The notes beneath the pieces are model-generated. The model saw nothing but the letters and a program-made list of their open reading frames with translations, ran no database searches and had not been told where the DNA came from. 64,000 nucleotides of DNA. Source: Candidatus Sulfotelmatobacter sp. (GTDB lineage Bacteria; Acidobacteriota; Terriglobia; Terriglobales; Acidobacteriaceae). The DNA is taken from positions 18,832 to 82,831 of the forward strand of contig JADGNQ010000010.1 of NCBI GenBank assembly GCA_017883385.1. Direction: 5' to 3'. Shown here in pieces: positions 18,557-27,821 of the stretch (position 1 is the first letter of the stretch; each line of letters starts with the position of its first letter). A program made the position numbers and the translations under genes.

Positions 18557-19738
18557 ATGAATATGAACTGGACGACATTTCTGGCCGTGGTCGCGTTCAT
18601 CCTGTTGCCGATTGCTGCGCTTGCGCAGGGTGCCAATCCCGCGCAGGCTGTGGCCTTGGAGCAGCAGGGGAAACTGGCGGAGGCCGCAGAAGCATGGCAG
18701 GCCGTCACGACGGCCAATCCGCGCGACGGGGCGGCGTTTGCCAGCTTGGGAGTGGTTCTGGCCAGGGAACAGAAATATCCCGAGGCGGCAGCCGCGTACC
18801 GGAGAGCGCTGGCCTTGAATCCGAAGTTGCCGGGGCTGCAGCTCAACCTGGGCCTAGCCGAGTTCAAGCAGGGACATTTTCATGCAGCCATCGCCCCTCT
18901 GGCCGCCGCGCTGGCGGCCGAACGCCTAAACGGGCCAAAGCAACTACAGGCGCGCACTCTGCTTGGACTGAGCTATTACGGCACAGAACGGTTTGCGGAG
19001 GCGGTCAAAGAGCTTAAGCCCGCCGCCGCAGACGATCCCGCCAATACTGAACTGCATCTAGTGCTGGCGCAGAGTTGCCTGTGGGCGCGGCAGTATCCCT
19101 GCGCGCTGGACGAGTTTAAGCAGATCTTGCAGACCGATCCAGACTCCGCCCCGGCTCACGTGCTGTCTGGCGAGGCGCTCGATGGGCTGGGGAAGACTCC
19201 CGAGGCGATCGCGGAGTTTCAGGCGGCTATCAAAGTGTCACCGCGCGAACCCAACGTCCATTTCGGCTTGGGCTACCTCTATTGGAAGTCGCACCAGTAT
19301 GACGACGCCACGCGCGAGTTCCAGGCTGAACTTGCGCTCGATCCCGGGCACGCGCAAGCGCTCGCTTATCTAGGCGACATCGAGATGAAGGCTGACAAGC
19401 CAGAGGCCGCCCTTCCCTTTCTGCGGAAGTCCATTCAGCTAAAGAGCGACCTTCGCATCGCCAGCATCGATCTGGGTGTGATTCTGGCTCAGCAGAAACA
19501 GTACCCAGATGCCGTCGCTGCTCTCGAACACGCAGTAGCTCTCGATCCAACTGAGCCCGATGCCCACTATCGTCTGGCGCGCGTCTATCAGGAAATGGGG
19601 AAGACGGTGGAGTCGCAGAAAGAGTTCGCCAAGGTCCGCGAACTTAAGAAGAAAGCGGATCAGAAGGATGAAGACATGGTGCGCAAAATGTCTTCTTCCC
19701 CACCTGCTCTGAATTCTCCAACGGGACCGCCTAACTGA
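18557..19738 (+). CDS. Exported TPR-repeat protein
   Basis: A 393-aa protein with signal peptide MNMNWTTFLAVVAFILLPIAALAQG, followed by about nine TPR units through residue 370 (NPRDGAAFASLGVVLAREQKYPEA, EPNVHFGLGYLYWKSHQYDDA and others) and a charged C-terminal tail. The ORF opens with a TTG at 18527; ATG 18557 is preferred because it starts the signal peptide directly. Likely a periplasmic scaffold. It is transcribed with the preceding TPR gene. The molecular partner is unknown. Confidence 0.82.
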   Translation: MNMNWTTFLAVVAFILLPIAALAQGANPAQAVALEQQGKLAEAAEAWQAVTTANPRDGAAFASLGVVLAREQKYPEAAAAYRRALALNPKLPGLQLNLGLAEFKQGHFHAAIAPLAAALAAERLNGPKQLQARTLLGLSYYGTERFAEAVKELKPAAADDPANTELHLVLAQSCLWARQYPCALDEFKQILQTDPDSAPAHVLSGEALDGLGKTPEAIAEFQAAIKVSPREPNVHFGLGYLYWKSHQYDDATREFQAELALDPGHAQALAYLGDIEMKADKPEAALPFLRKSIQLKSDLRIASIDLGVILAQQKQYPDAVAALEHAVALDPTEPDAHYRLARVYQEMGKTVESQKEFAKVRELKKKADQKDEDMVRKMSSSPPALNSPTGPPN

Positions 19739-19748
19739 CATTCAACTC

Positions 19749-21065
19749 TCAACTCTTAGCCGTCGCCTGCTTCGACCCGTAGAACGAATAAAGAGCGATA
19801 CACACGTAGGCGACGAGCGGAACCGAATACGCCGCAGCGATGCCATGGGCGGCCTCGGCGATCAATCCCATGATTGGCGTCAGAACTGCGCCGCCCACGA
19901 TCGCCATCACCAGCAATGAGCCGCCGATCTTTGTGTTGGGACCCAGCCCCTTCAATCCCAGCGCGAAGATGGTGGGGAACATCAGAGACATAAAGAAACT
20001 GGTGAGGAATACGCACCACAATCCGAACCATCCAGGGAACAGCACGCCTAAGGAAGCGAGCACGATATTGGCGATGCTGTAGGTCCCCATTAGTTTGTTG
20101 GGCGCGATTGTGCGCATGAGATACGCCGACACAAATCTCCCCACACCGAACGCCGCCAGCGTGCCCGTCAAAAAGTATCCCCCCACCTTCTCCGGCCGGT
20201 GCGCGTATTCCTGGACGTACTGAATGAAGTAGCTCCATGTGCCGACCTGCGCACCTACATAAAGAAACTGCGCTACGACCGCCCACAAAAAGTGTGGGTA
20301 ACGCAACAGTTCTGCGAAGTGGCCGTGGTCCCCCGCGCCGCTCTCGTGTTCACTCTGAATCGCGGGGAACTTCGTGCGGAGAATGAGCACAGCCCAGAAG
20401 ATCGCCACTGCACCGAGCACCAGATATGGCTTGATAACGCGCAGCGTCTCTGCCTGCAGATAGGCCTCGTAGAGTCCCTGGGCTTTACGCGCGGCAATTT
20501 CTTGTGGCGTCAGCTCGATCCCGGAGAAGATGAAAACCGTCCCGATCAGAGCGCCGCTGATGGCTCCGAACGGGTTGAACGCCTGCGAAAAGTTCAGTCG
20601 CCTTTCCGAGCTGTGGGAATCCCCGAGCTGTGCAATGAAAGGATTGGAAGCCGTTTCCAGAAAAGAAAGACCGCTTGCAATCACAAAGAGCGCGAACAGG
20701 AAGTATGCGTAGCTTCCCGCCAGGGCTGCGGGCCAGAAAAGGAAGCAGCCGCTTCCATACAACAAGAGCCCGATTACAAATCCTGCCTTGTAGCCCGTTT
20801 TCCTCATCAGCAGAGCCGCGGGCATGGCCAGCACGAAGTAACCACCATAGAACGCCGATTGCACCAGCGCTGCCTTGGTACGTGTGATTACGAATGACTT
20901 CATGAACTGGCGGATCAGCACGTCATTCAGGTTGTGGGGGATTCCCCAGAGGAAAAACAGCCCCGTCACCAGAATGAAGGGGACGAGATGACCGGTCGGA
21001 AAAAGTGTGCTGCTCTCCTCCTTGTGAAAGGAGTCTAGCTTCCCTGGAATCGAACCATGCATCAT
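19749..21065 (-). CDS. fucP: FucP-type sugar:H+ symporter (MFS)
   Basis: A 438-aa inner-membrane transporter with about 12 hydrophobic spans. Family signatures are GLFFLWGIPHNLNDVLI near the N-terminus and the sugar-site motif SFLETASNPFIAQLGD, which in FucP/GluP relatives reads ETAANPY. Members carry L-fucose, glucose, galactose or related sugars. ATG 21065 is chosen because GGAAAGG lies just upstream; the track ORF begins 12 codons earlier. It follows the GH27 gene on the same strand by 54 bases, so it probably imports the monosaccharide that enzyme releases. The exact sugar cannot be assigned, and the symbol denotes family only. Confidence 0.85.
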   Translation of the reverse strand: MMHGSIPGKLDSFHKEESSTLFPTGHLVPFILVTGLFFLWGIPHNLNDVLIRQFMKSFVITRTKAALVQSAFYGGYFVLAMPAALLMRKTGYKAGFVIGLLLYGSGCFLFWPAALAGSYAYFLFALFVIASGLSFLETASNPFIAQLGDSHSSERRLNFSQAFNPFGAISGALIGTVFIFSGIELTPQEIAARKAQGLYEAYLQAETLRVIKPYLVLGAVAIFWAVLILRTKFPAIQSEHESGAGDHGHFAELLRYPHFLWAVVAQFLYVGAQVGTWSYFIQYVQEYAHRPEKVGGYFLTGTLAAFGVGRFVSAYLMRTIAPNKLMGTYSIANIVLASLGVLFPGWFGLWCVFLTSFFMSLMFPTIFALGLKGLGPNTKIGGSLLVMAIVGGAVLTPIMGLIAEAAHGIAAAYSVPLVAYVCIALYSFYGSKQATAKS

Positions 21066-21119
21066 GGGCCTTTCCGAACTGCCGAGCCGGATTTCACGCA
21101 ATGGGACTGCGGTTCGAGT

Positions 21120-22565
21120 CTAGTGACTCGGCTCCCGCACTGGAGACAGTCGATACAGCGCGCTGCCATGAGGCGGGAGGGTGGCCGTCATCGAAACCGC
21201 CGGGGCCAGATCTTTGCGCTCCCAAAGATCTCTCTTCTCGTATACCTTTCCTGTAAGTCCGAATTCCTTCCAGTCGTACCGGAGTGTCTGCTCCGACTCG
21301 CCGATGTTGAAGATCGCCAAGTACTGATCTTTGTGTGACGCAGAGTCGGCCAGCCACACGACCGTCTTTTCAGTCGAGATCACCGGATGATTCCCGGTCG
21401 AATGCTGGTCGACCTCGAGAATCTCAGGATTCGTAAGCAAAGAGAGGGTCCAATCATCCGCGGAGGGCAGTTCTCCTCCGATCATCAGCGGAGAGGGAAA
21501 GATACACCACAGCGCAACCAGGGTTCGCTGTTCGTCGTGCGAGAGCTTCGAGTCTCGCGCCTGGCCCCATCCCGGAGCCGGGCCCAGACGGCCCAGTGGC
21601 AACATGTCGGCATCGGCCCAATGTCCCGGTTCCGACTTCCCTGCCCATTTTGCAACGTTGGCAAACTGGTCCCCCAGGCCCTGGGGATAGGGCACATCGC
21701 TGTGCCACAAATCCCAGATGTCGTCGGAGATGCGCCACATCTGCGCATACTGTTTCATCTCGCCGACTTTGTCGAGCGGTGCCATACCAGGCGAAAGGCT
21801 GAGGACAATCGGCCGTCCAGTCTTTCTCAGGGCCTCACTCAGCATGCGGATCTCATCCCCTAGATAAGGACGGCTGGCGATGCAGTCTACTTTGATGAAA
21901 TCGACTTCCCAACTCGCATAGAGCCGTGCAATCGAATCGTAATATGCCTGTGCTGCGGGCTTGCGCGCGTCGATGCGATAGTTATCCGGATTCCAAGGAC
22001 AGGTCTCGGAGATGTTGGCGGCGTCTGCGGCGTGGAAAGAGGATTCTGCGATCGGCAGGTTCTTTTCGACAGCCTGCTTTGGAATACCGCTAAGAATGTG
22101 GATGCCGAACTTCAGTCCCAGAGAGTGAACGTAGCCGGCCAGGGACTTGAATCCCGCCTCATTCGCCGACGACGGGAACCGGTTCTCGGCCGGGGTGTAG
22201 CGCCCGTATCTGTCCATGCTGAACTGCGAAGCCTTGGAGTTCCCCTGGGCAACAGGGTTGGTTACGAACCATTCCATGTCGACCACGACATATTGCCAGC
22301 CGAATGGCTTCAGATGTTTGGCGAACCACTCGGCATTCGCCTTGAATTGATCCTCTTTGATGGTGGTCCCGTAACCGTCCCAGCTGTTCCATCCCATCGG
22401 CGGAGTTGAAGCCAACAGAGTGTTGGCCTTGTCCTGCCCGGCCAAACCTATTGGACCCACGAAGAGCACGCAACTGAACGCCGCGAGGCACCGCAGGAGA
22501 CTCGCCGGGTGGGCAATACCTGCAGCAGCATGACGCAGATAATCTCGTCCACTGGACCAACCCAT
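21120..22565 (-). CDS. GH27 family glycoside hydrolase, probable alpha-galactosidase
   Basis: A 481-aa exported enzyme predicted to release terminal alpha-galactose. The hydrophobic signal (about 22-43) precedes the GH27 signature TPPMGWNSWDGYG (about 54-66). The nucleophile lies in DFIKVDCIA (Asp about 227) and the acid/base in ISDDIWD (Asp about 281). The C-terminal beta domain ends ALYRLSPV. AGGA six bases before the ATG supports the start. The neighbouring symporter and the distant galK fit a galactoside-use role. GH27 also contains alpha-N-acetylgalactosaminidases and isomaltodextranases, so specificity is not certain. Confidence 0.88.
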   Translation of the reverse strand: MGWSSGRDYLRHAAAGIAHPASLLRCLAAFSCVLFVGPIGLAGQDKANTLLASTPPMGWNSWDGYGTTIKEDQFKANAEWFAKHLKPFGWQYVVVDMEWFVTNPVAQGNSKASQFSMDRYGRYTPAENRFPSSANEAGFKSLAGYVHSLGLKFGIHILSGIPKQAVEKNLPIAESSFHAADAANISETCPWNPDNYRIDARKPAAQAYYDSIARLYASWEVDFIKVDCIASRPYLGDEIRMLSEALRKTGRPIVLSLSPGMAPLDKVGEMKQYAQMWRISDDIWDLWHSDVPYPQGLGDQFANVAKWAGKSEPGHWADADMLPLGRLGPAPGWGQARDSKLSHDEQRTLVALWCIFPSPLMIGGELPSADDWTLSLLTNPEILEVDQHSTGNHPVISTEKTVVWLADSASHKDQYLAIFNIGESEQTLRYDWKEFGLTGKVYEKRDLWERKDLAPAVSMTATLPPHGSALYRLSPVREPSH

Positions 22566-22604
22566 TTGTGTTCCTGTCTCCCGAAGATTCTCAATCCAGA
22601 AAGT

Positions 22605-22817
22605 TCAAAGTATGGGTGCCAATCCAGGTATACGCAGGATCGCAGACTCATGAAGCACAGCCATCCCTGGCTTGATGTAGGTATCAAACGTCAGACGCTC
22701 GCGGCCAGTGACATGACACAAGGCCGCACACTGGGCAACAACGGCGCCGTCGCTGTAGATTTCAAGCCTCGCTGATTTGCCTTCTTCTGACATGTTTTCG
22801 AATCGGCCTACATTCAT
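22605..22817 (-). CDS. Small hypothetical protein upstream of the GH27 gene
   Basis: A 70-aa frame starting at ATG 22817, preceded by GAAGGG at good spacing, and ending 39 bases before the GH27 start. It contains ARLEIYSDGAVVAQCAALC and RERLTFDTYIKPG, with alternating hydrophobic and charged residues as in a real beta-rich protein. No family is recognised. It may be a small gene co-transcribed with GH27 or a decayed remnant. Confidence 0.4.
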   Translation of the reverse strand: MNVGRFENMSEEGKSARLEIYSDGAVVAQCAALCHVTGRERLTFDTYIKPGMAVLHESAILRIPGLAPIL

Positions 22818-22838
22818 CCAGCACCCTTCGCGGAGCAC

Positions 22839-23406
22839 TGGAATATGGCGGCGAGGGTCCGCTCGACTGGCCGAGCCCTCTATTCGGTACCAAGTATATC
22901 CGACGACGCAAATGCAGAGTTCAGGCCAAAAGAAAGGCCGTCTCGTCGTTCTGCGCCTTCCGCATCTTTCTCAAGAACGCCCAGTTTGAGTCCGCGCAGG
23001 AGCCTTTGGTAAGGGCACTCGGACTTTTCTTTGGCCCAGAAAGTGCCTGTTGTCAATGGTTATTGAGGCTAAAGATGAAGATGTTCTTAGTCCTGCCACA
23101 ATCACCAGGCTGGCCGACTGGGTCGTGTGTCGACGCAAAGGCGGAGACGAGCAAGGCCACCAGAGCATGCGAAACACACAACACGCACGATGGGTTGGTG
23201 CAACGACTGCCAGGTTGCGGGTTAGGCTGGCCTAAAGTCTGATCGCCGCACGACCGATGAAGAGCTACGGGGCAGAGGGAAACAGCCGATGCAGGAGAAG
23301 AAAAGGGTGCCGACTATCCGCGCATTGCTCAGTAATCGGCTCTGATCTGCACGCTGAACGTGCCTGAGAAAAGTAGAAGAAAAGAGAGTCGAGAGGGCAT
23401 TCACCG
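22839..23406. other. Intergenic region with no recognisable gene
   Basis: About 570 bases separate the minus-strand GH27 group from the chemosensory operon. It must hold the promoters of both, but no strong sigma70 pair is evident. An imperfect hairpin (GGCACT...AGTGCC) lies near 23015-23050. The short ORFs of the track here look like noise. Confidence 0.5.
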
Positions 23407-25767
23407 ATGAGCGACCTGGAGATCGTTAAAGAATTCTTGGTGGAGAGTTACGAGAACCTCGATCGCCTCGACCGGGACCTGATTGCACTGGAGAAGGATC
23501 CCAGCAACCGGGAAATTCTTGCCAGCGTCTTTCGTACCATTCACACCATCAAGGGAACTTCCGGCTTTCTGGCCTTTAACAAGCTCGAATCCGTGACGCA
23601 TGTTGGCGAAAGTTTGCTGGCGCGCTTGCGAGATGGCCTGCTTACACTCACTTCGGAAATTACGACCGCACTATTATCCATGGTGGATGCGGTTCGCCAG
23701 ATGCTGGGAAACATCGACAAGACGGGCGGTGAAGGAGAACGCAACGACCAGGAACTGATCGCCACGTTGACGCGATTGCTACAGCCAAAGGCGGAACCAA
23801 GCCCCGTCCCGACAACGACCAAACAGAAGAAACGACACCATGATCTGCCTCAGCCCGCACCAACCGCTGCAGAGGCTCCCATCCAACAGAGCGCTCCCCA
23901 AGAGAGCGAAGTTTCCCCTTCTGTACCACCGCCAGCCGCCGCCGATCTACAGCACGCGGGTGAGCCACTTGCGGAAAAAGGAGCCTCGAAGCCGCCGGAA
24001 GGAACCGATGGCAACGTTCAGCAGCAGGCCCGCGGGCAGAGCGCCAGCGACAGCACCATTCGCGTAGACGTAAGCCAGCTCGACAAACTGATGAACCGGA
24101 TGGGCGAACTGGTCTTGCTCCGCAACCAGATCGTGCAATTCACCAGTTCCAGTGAAGACAGCGGACTACTGGCCACTAGCCAGCGGCTTAATCTCATCAC
24201 CACCGAACTGCAGGAAGGCGTCATGAAGACGCGCATGCAGCCCATCGGCAACATCTGGACCAAGTTCCCGCGTACGGTCCGCGATGTGGCCTTAGGGTGC
24301 GGCAAACAGGTCCGCATCGAGATGGAAGGCAAGGAGACCGAGCTCGACAAGACCATTATTGAGGCCATCAAAGACCCGCTCACCCACATCGTGCGCAACT
24401 CCGTCGACCACGGCATCGAAAGTCCGGAAGCACGAACCGCCGCGGGCAAGAACCCGGAGGGCCTGCTGCTCCTGCGGGCTTTTCATGAGGGTGGGCAGGT
24501 CAACATTGAAATCACGGACGACGGGGCCGGATTGAACAGCGAGAGAATCCGCAACAAAGCCGTTCAGAAAGGATTGATTACGGCCGACCAGTCCGCGCGC
24601 ATGACCGAGCGCGAGATTACCAACCTCATCTGGCTGCCGGGCCTCGCCACTGCGGAAAAGGTCACCAACGTTTCCGGCCGGGGCGTGGGCATGGACGTGG
24701 TGAAGACCAATATCGAAAAAATCGGAGGCACCGTCGACGTACAGTCGAAGGCGGGACAGGGCTCCACGGTACGCATGAAGATCCCGCTGACCTTGGCCAT
24801 CATCCCGGCCCTTATCGTAAGTACCGCCGGCGACCGCTACGCCATTCCGCAGGTGAGCCTGCTCGAACTGGTGCGCCTGGAAGGAGAACAGGCGCGCAAG
24901 GGCATTGAGATGGTGCGCGGCGCGCCGGTGTACCGGCTGCGCGGGCGGCTCCTTCCCCTCGTGTACCTGAACCGGGAGCTGAAAGTGGACGGGAAGGCGC
25001 CAGATGGCGCATCTTCAGCCGCTGCATCCGCATACAGTGGGGAGGCCGAGAACGCCAACATCGTGGTGCTGCGGGCCGATGATCACCAGTTTGGGCTGGT
25101 GGTGGACGAGATCAATGACACCGAGGAAATCGTAGTCAAGCCCCTCGGCAAACAATTGAAGATCATCAATATCTATGCCGGCGCCACCATCATGGGCGAC
25201 GGCAAAGTGGCCCTGATTCTCGACGTGCTGGGACTGGCGCAGCGCGCGAACGTGCTGGGTGAGATGAGGGATCGGGAGGCGACAGAAAAGGCAGGTAAAC
25301 AATCACTGGGAGTCGCGGACGCGAACCAATCGAATGCCATGCTGCTATTCCAGTACGGAGAGAGCGGAAGGATGGCCATCGATCTTGACTTGGTCGCCCG
25401 TCTCGAGGAATTTCCACGCGACGCCATTGAGGTCGCAGGTAACCAGGAAGCGGTGCAGTACCGGGGACAGATTATGCCGCTGGTCCGGGTTTCCGATGTG
25501 CTGGAGTGCAAGCGCAACATGGCCCCAGGGAGCGGGCAAGAGGCCCTGCACGTGGTGGTCTATGCCGACAGCGGGCGAAGCGTCGGCCTCGTGGTGGACC
25601 GCATTCTGGACATCGTCGAGGAATCGTTTGTCATTCAACAGGAGACCGGACGCCGTGGTGTGCTGGGCTCAGCCGTGATTCAGAAACGGGTCACTGACAT
25701 TCTGGATGTGCCGGGGCTCATTGCATCTGCTCATCCCGTCCAAGAACCGACTGAGGTTCTGACGTAA
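23407..25767 (+). CDS. cheA: Chemotaxis histidine kinase CheA with two CheW-like domains
   Basis: A 786-aa kinase that autophosphorylates in response to the receptor array. Domains: an Hpt with RTIHTIKGTSGF (phosphorylated His46, 1-125), a Pro/Thr-rich linker (130-215), a dimerisation helix pair (about 217-275), and a HATPase with N box HIVRNSVDHG and G box SGRGVGMDVV (about 280-465). A first CheW domain (about 470-620) and a second, divergent CheW domain (about 640-780) follow. No obvious P2 domain is seen, consistent with the absence of a separate cheY nearby. GAGAGG precedes the ATG. First gene of the chemosensory cluster. Confidence 0.95.
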   Translation: MSDLEIVKEFLVESYENLDRLDRDLIALEKDPSNREILASVFRTIHTIKGTSGFLAFNKLESVTHVGESLLARLRDGLLTLTSEITTALLSMVDAVRQMLGNIDKTGGEGERNDQELIATLTRLLQPKAEPSPVPTTTKQKKRHHDLPQPAPTAAEAPIQQSAPQESEVSPSVPPPAAADLQHAGEPLAEKGASKPPEGTDGNVQQQARGQSASDSTIRVDVSQLDKLMNRMGELVLLRNQIVQFTSSSEDSGLLATSQRLNLITTELQEGVMKTRMQPIGNIWTKFPRTVRDVALGCGKQVRIEMEGKETELDKTIIEAIKDPLTHIVRNSVDHGIESPEARTAAGKNPEGLLLLRAFHEGGQVNIEITDDGAGLNSERIRNKAVQKGLITADQSARMTEREITNLIWLPGLATAEKVTNVSGRGVGMDVVKTNIEKIGGTVDVQSKAGQGSTVRMKIPLTLAIIPALIVSTAGDRYAIPQVSLLELVRLEGEQARKGIEMVRGAPVYRLRGRLLPLVYLNRELKVDGKAPDGASSAAASAYSGEAENANIVVLRADDHQFGLVVDEINDTEEIVVKPLGKQLKIINIYAGATIMGDGKVALILDVLGLAQRANVLGEMRDREATEKAGKQSLGVADANQSNAMLLFQYGESGRMAIDLDLVARLEEFPRDAIEVAGNQEAVQYRGQIMPLVRVSDVLECKRNMAPGSGQEALHVVVYADSGRSVGLVVDRILDIVEESFVIQQETGRRGVLGSAVIQKRVTDILDVPGLIASAHPVQEPTEVLT

Positions 25768-25782
25768 GGAGCAAGAAGACTC

Positions 25783-26226
25783 ATGACCATCACACAACAA
25801 TTTTGCACGTTCTTCCTAGGGGAGCAGCTCTTTGGTATTCAAGTCGAGCAGGTCCAAGAGGTCATTCAATATCAGGACATGACTCGAGTGCCTCTGGTTC
25901 CTGAGGTGATCCGCGGGTTGATCAACCTGCGGGGCCAAATCGTGATGGCGGTGGATCTGCGCCGGCGGCTGCAGATCGAGGAGCGGACGGCGGGGGCGTC
26001 GATGGTCAATGTCGTAGTCCGCACTCAGGAAGGTCCAGTCAGCTTGCTGGTCGACAGCATCGGCGACGTCGTTGAGGTGGACGAAAAGACGGCTGAGGCT
26101 CCACCCCACACCTTGGAAGGCGAAATGAGGATGCTCATCGCGGGCGTCCACAAGCTGGATCAAGGCTTGATGCACGTGCTCAACACGGAGAAGGCCTGCG
26201 AATCCCTGGAGCGGACCGGAGCCTGA
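25783..26226 (+). CDS. cheW: Chemotaxis adaptor protein CheW
   Basis: A 147-aa CheW-fold protein coupling receptors to CheA. Family features include FFLGEQLFGIQVEQVQEVIQYQ at the start, GLINLRGQIVMAVDLRRRL (about 45-63) and LLVDSIGDVVEV (about 85-96). AAGGAG lies upstream of the ATG. It follows cheA by 15 bases and is co-transcribed with it. Confidence 0.95.
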   Translation: MTITQQFCTFFLGEQLFGIQVEQVQEVIQYQDMTRVPLVPEVIRGLINLRGQIVMAVDLRRRLQIEERTAGASMVNVVVRTQEGPVSLLVDSIGDVVEVDEKTAEAPPHTLEGEMRMLIAGVHKLDQGLMHVLNTEKACESLERTGA

Positions 26227-26339
26227 GCCTGGCGAAGCAGCGAAATGTCTCCCGTAGACCTCGCGGCGAGATTGGATCTGCATCAGGAACTAGCACGCTC
26301 GTGAGAAGTCTCTAAGCTAAAAACCACACCGTTACTAAC

Positions 26340-26439
26340 GGACCTCGGGTAATAGCCCGAAGGATACGTCCAATCGTGTAAAGCTCGTCCCCGCGGGGCC
26401 GATGCCTTCTTTAGGGCGACGTTCTCGAAACTCGTCGCC
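26340..26439 (+). ncRNA. Structured leader upstream of the oprB-like gene (class unknown)
   Basis: The region between cheW and the porin can fold into nested helices: GGAC (26340-26343) with GTCC (26368-26371) enclosing TCGGG/CCCGA (26345-26349 and 26356-26360), then a 7-bp hairpin GGCGACG/CGTCGCC (26415-26421 and 26433-26439) that ends just before the ribosome-binding site. It could be a regulatory leader or riboswitch-like element, but it fits no class I can recall. Structure was found by eye, with no covariation evidence. Confidence 0.3.
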
Positions 26440-26460
26440 GCGTAGGGAGGGCTTGCGACT

Positions 26461-27651
26461 GTGAAGATCACAGGTCGGTTCCTGGTATTCCTGGTCTTGG
26501 CTCTGAGTTCTGCAGTTTCTTACCCTTGCTTCCCGCAAGCTAGCGAACAGGCAGCTTCAAGCGGCACTGAGAAGGAGTCGCCCTCGCCATCGTCTTTCAC
26601 TCCCAGGCAACTGTTGCATGATCTGAACGAGCACGGGATCGCGCCGCAAGGCGTCTTTGTCTACGACTGGTCGAAGGCGTTGCATGCCGACCAGGACTCG
26701 GAAGGCGGATTCGGCCGCTATTCGTTTGATCTGCTGGTGCCGATCGACGGCAAGAAGCTCTTCGGGCTGAACGGCAGTGCGGGTATGGTGCGGCTCAAAA
26801 ACCACATCAACATGTTTGGCGAAACCTACGACGGCGCCGCGCAGGTCTACTCCAACATCGATGCCAACTCGCGAACCACGCTTTATGAGATCTGGTTCGA
26901 GCAAAGGCTCCTGTCCGACAAACTGCGTTTCAAGGCGGGCAAGATCGACGCCAACACGGAGTTTGCCGTAGTGCAGAACGCCGGAGACTTCCTGAATTCC
27001 TCGATGGGCTACAGTCCCACAATCGTCACGTTTCCTACCTACCCTGAGCCCAAATTGGCCGCCACTGCCTTTGCTCATACCAGAAGTGGCTACGGCCTCG
27101 GGCTGGGGGTGTTTGAGACCTCGGGCTCGAACACACTGTCGATCGTCGAGCCGGGACGCAGCTGGAATGTTGGAAAGCTAGAGCATCCGGGACGGGCGAG
27201 CTTCGGATACTGGCGGCTGGATGGAAGCGTCCCACACTTTGATGGCAGCCAGGATTCCGGTTCTCAGGGGTTCTATTCGGTCGTCGAGCAAACCGTTTGG
27301 CGGCAAGCACAGAGTGAGCGCAGGGTGTCCACATTCCTGCAACTGGGCTGGGCTGAGGGCCGAGTGAGTGGCTTCACGCACCACGCTGGCGGAGGCGCGA
27401 TCCTGCAGGGGCCTCTGCATCGCCGAAGCCAGGACTCGATCGGACTAGCGGCGACCTGGGTACGGTTTTCGTCCGAGCCCAATGCCGGGTTTGACCTCCG
27501 CAGCGAGCTCGTGCTGGAAAGCTACTACAAGTTTGCGTTCAGCAAGCACTTTGCGCTGGTGCAGGATTTTCAGTTCCTTCATCATCCGGGCGGCGTGAGC
27601 GTGAATCGGGACTGCCCTGTGATCACTCCCCGGTTGGTCATCTCCTTTTGA
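26461..27651 (+). CDS. OprB-family carbohydrate-selective porin
   Basis: A 396-aa outer-membrane protein starting at GTG 26461 with GGAGGG nine or so bases upstream. The signal peptide (about 1-27) is followed by the OprB-type start (GVFVYDWSKALHAD, residues about 62-75) and alternating amphipathic strands such as NSRTTLYEIWFEQRLLSDKLRFKAGKID, ending VITPRLVISF with terminal Phe. OprB members admit sugars by diffusion. Its place between cheW and the receptor gene is odd; it suggests uptake and sensing of the same solute are co-expressed, but that is inference. Confidence 0.85.
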   Translation: MKITGRFLVFLVLALSSAVSYPCFPQASEQAASSGTEKESPSPSSFTPRQLLHDLNEHGIAPQGVFVYDWSKALHADQDSEGGFGRYSFDLLVPIDGKKLFGLNGSAGMVRLKNHINMFGETYDGAAQVYSNIDANSRTTLYEIWFEQRLLSDKLRFKAGKIDANTEFAVVQNAGDFLNSSMGYSPTIVTFPTYPEPKLAATAFAHTRSGYGLGLGVFETSGSNTLSIVEPGRSWNVGKLEHPGRASFGYWRLDGSVPHFDGSQDSGSQGFYSVVEQTVWRQAQSERRVSTFLQLGWAEGRVSGFTHHAGGGAILQGPLHRRSQDSIGLAATWVRFSSEPNAGFDLRSELVLESYYKFAFSKHFALVQDFQFLHHPGGVSVNRDCPVITPRLVISF

Positions 27652-27821
27652 TTCGGTGACAGGGGAACGCCAGCCGTCGCCCATCCCGTCCCGCGTTAAA
27701 GCCTTGGACCCTGGGGCCGATGAATCCTTTGTGCGGGGCTCCCGCCTTGTTGTGGCGACGCTCCCCATCGGGGAGGCTCGGGAAGACCGGGCATCTGCGA
27801 ACTCTACCGGAGGGTCATACC

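Noticed and set aside
26330-26460. c-di-GMP (GEMM) riboswitch before oprB
   Set aside because: The hairpins do not match the GEMM-I or GEMM-II conserved bases, so only an unclassified leader is proposed.
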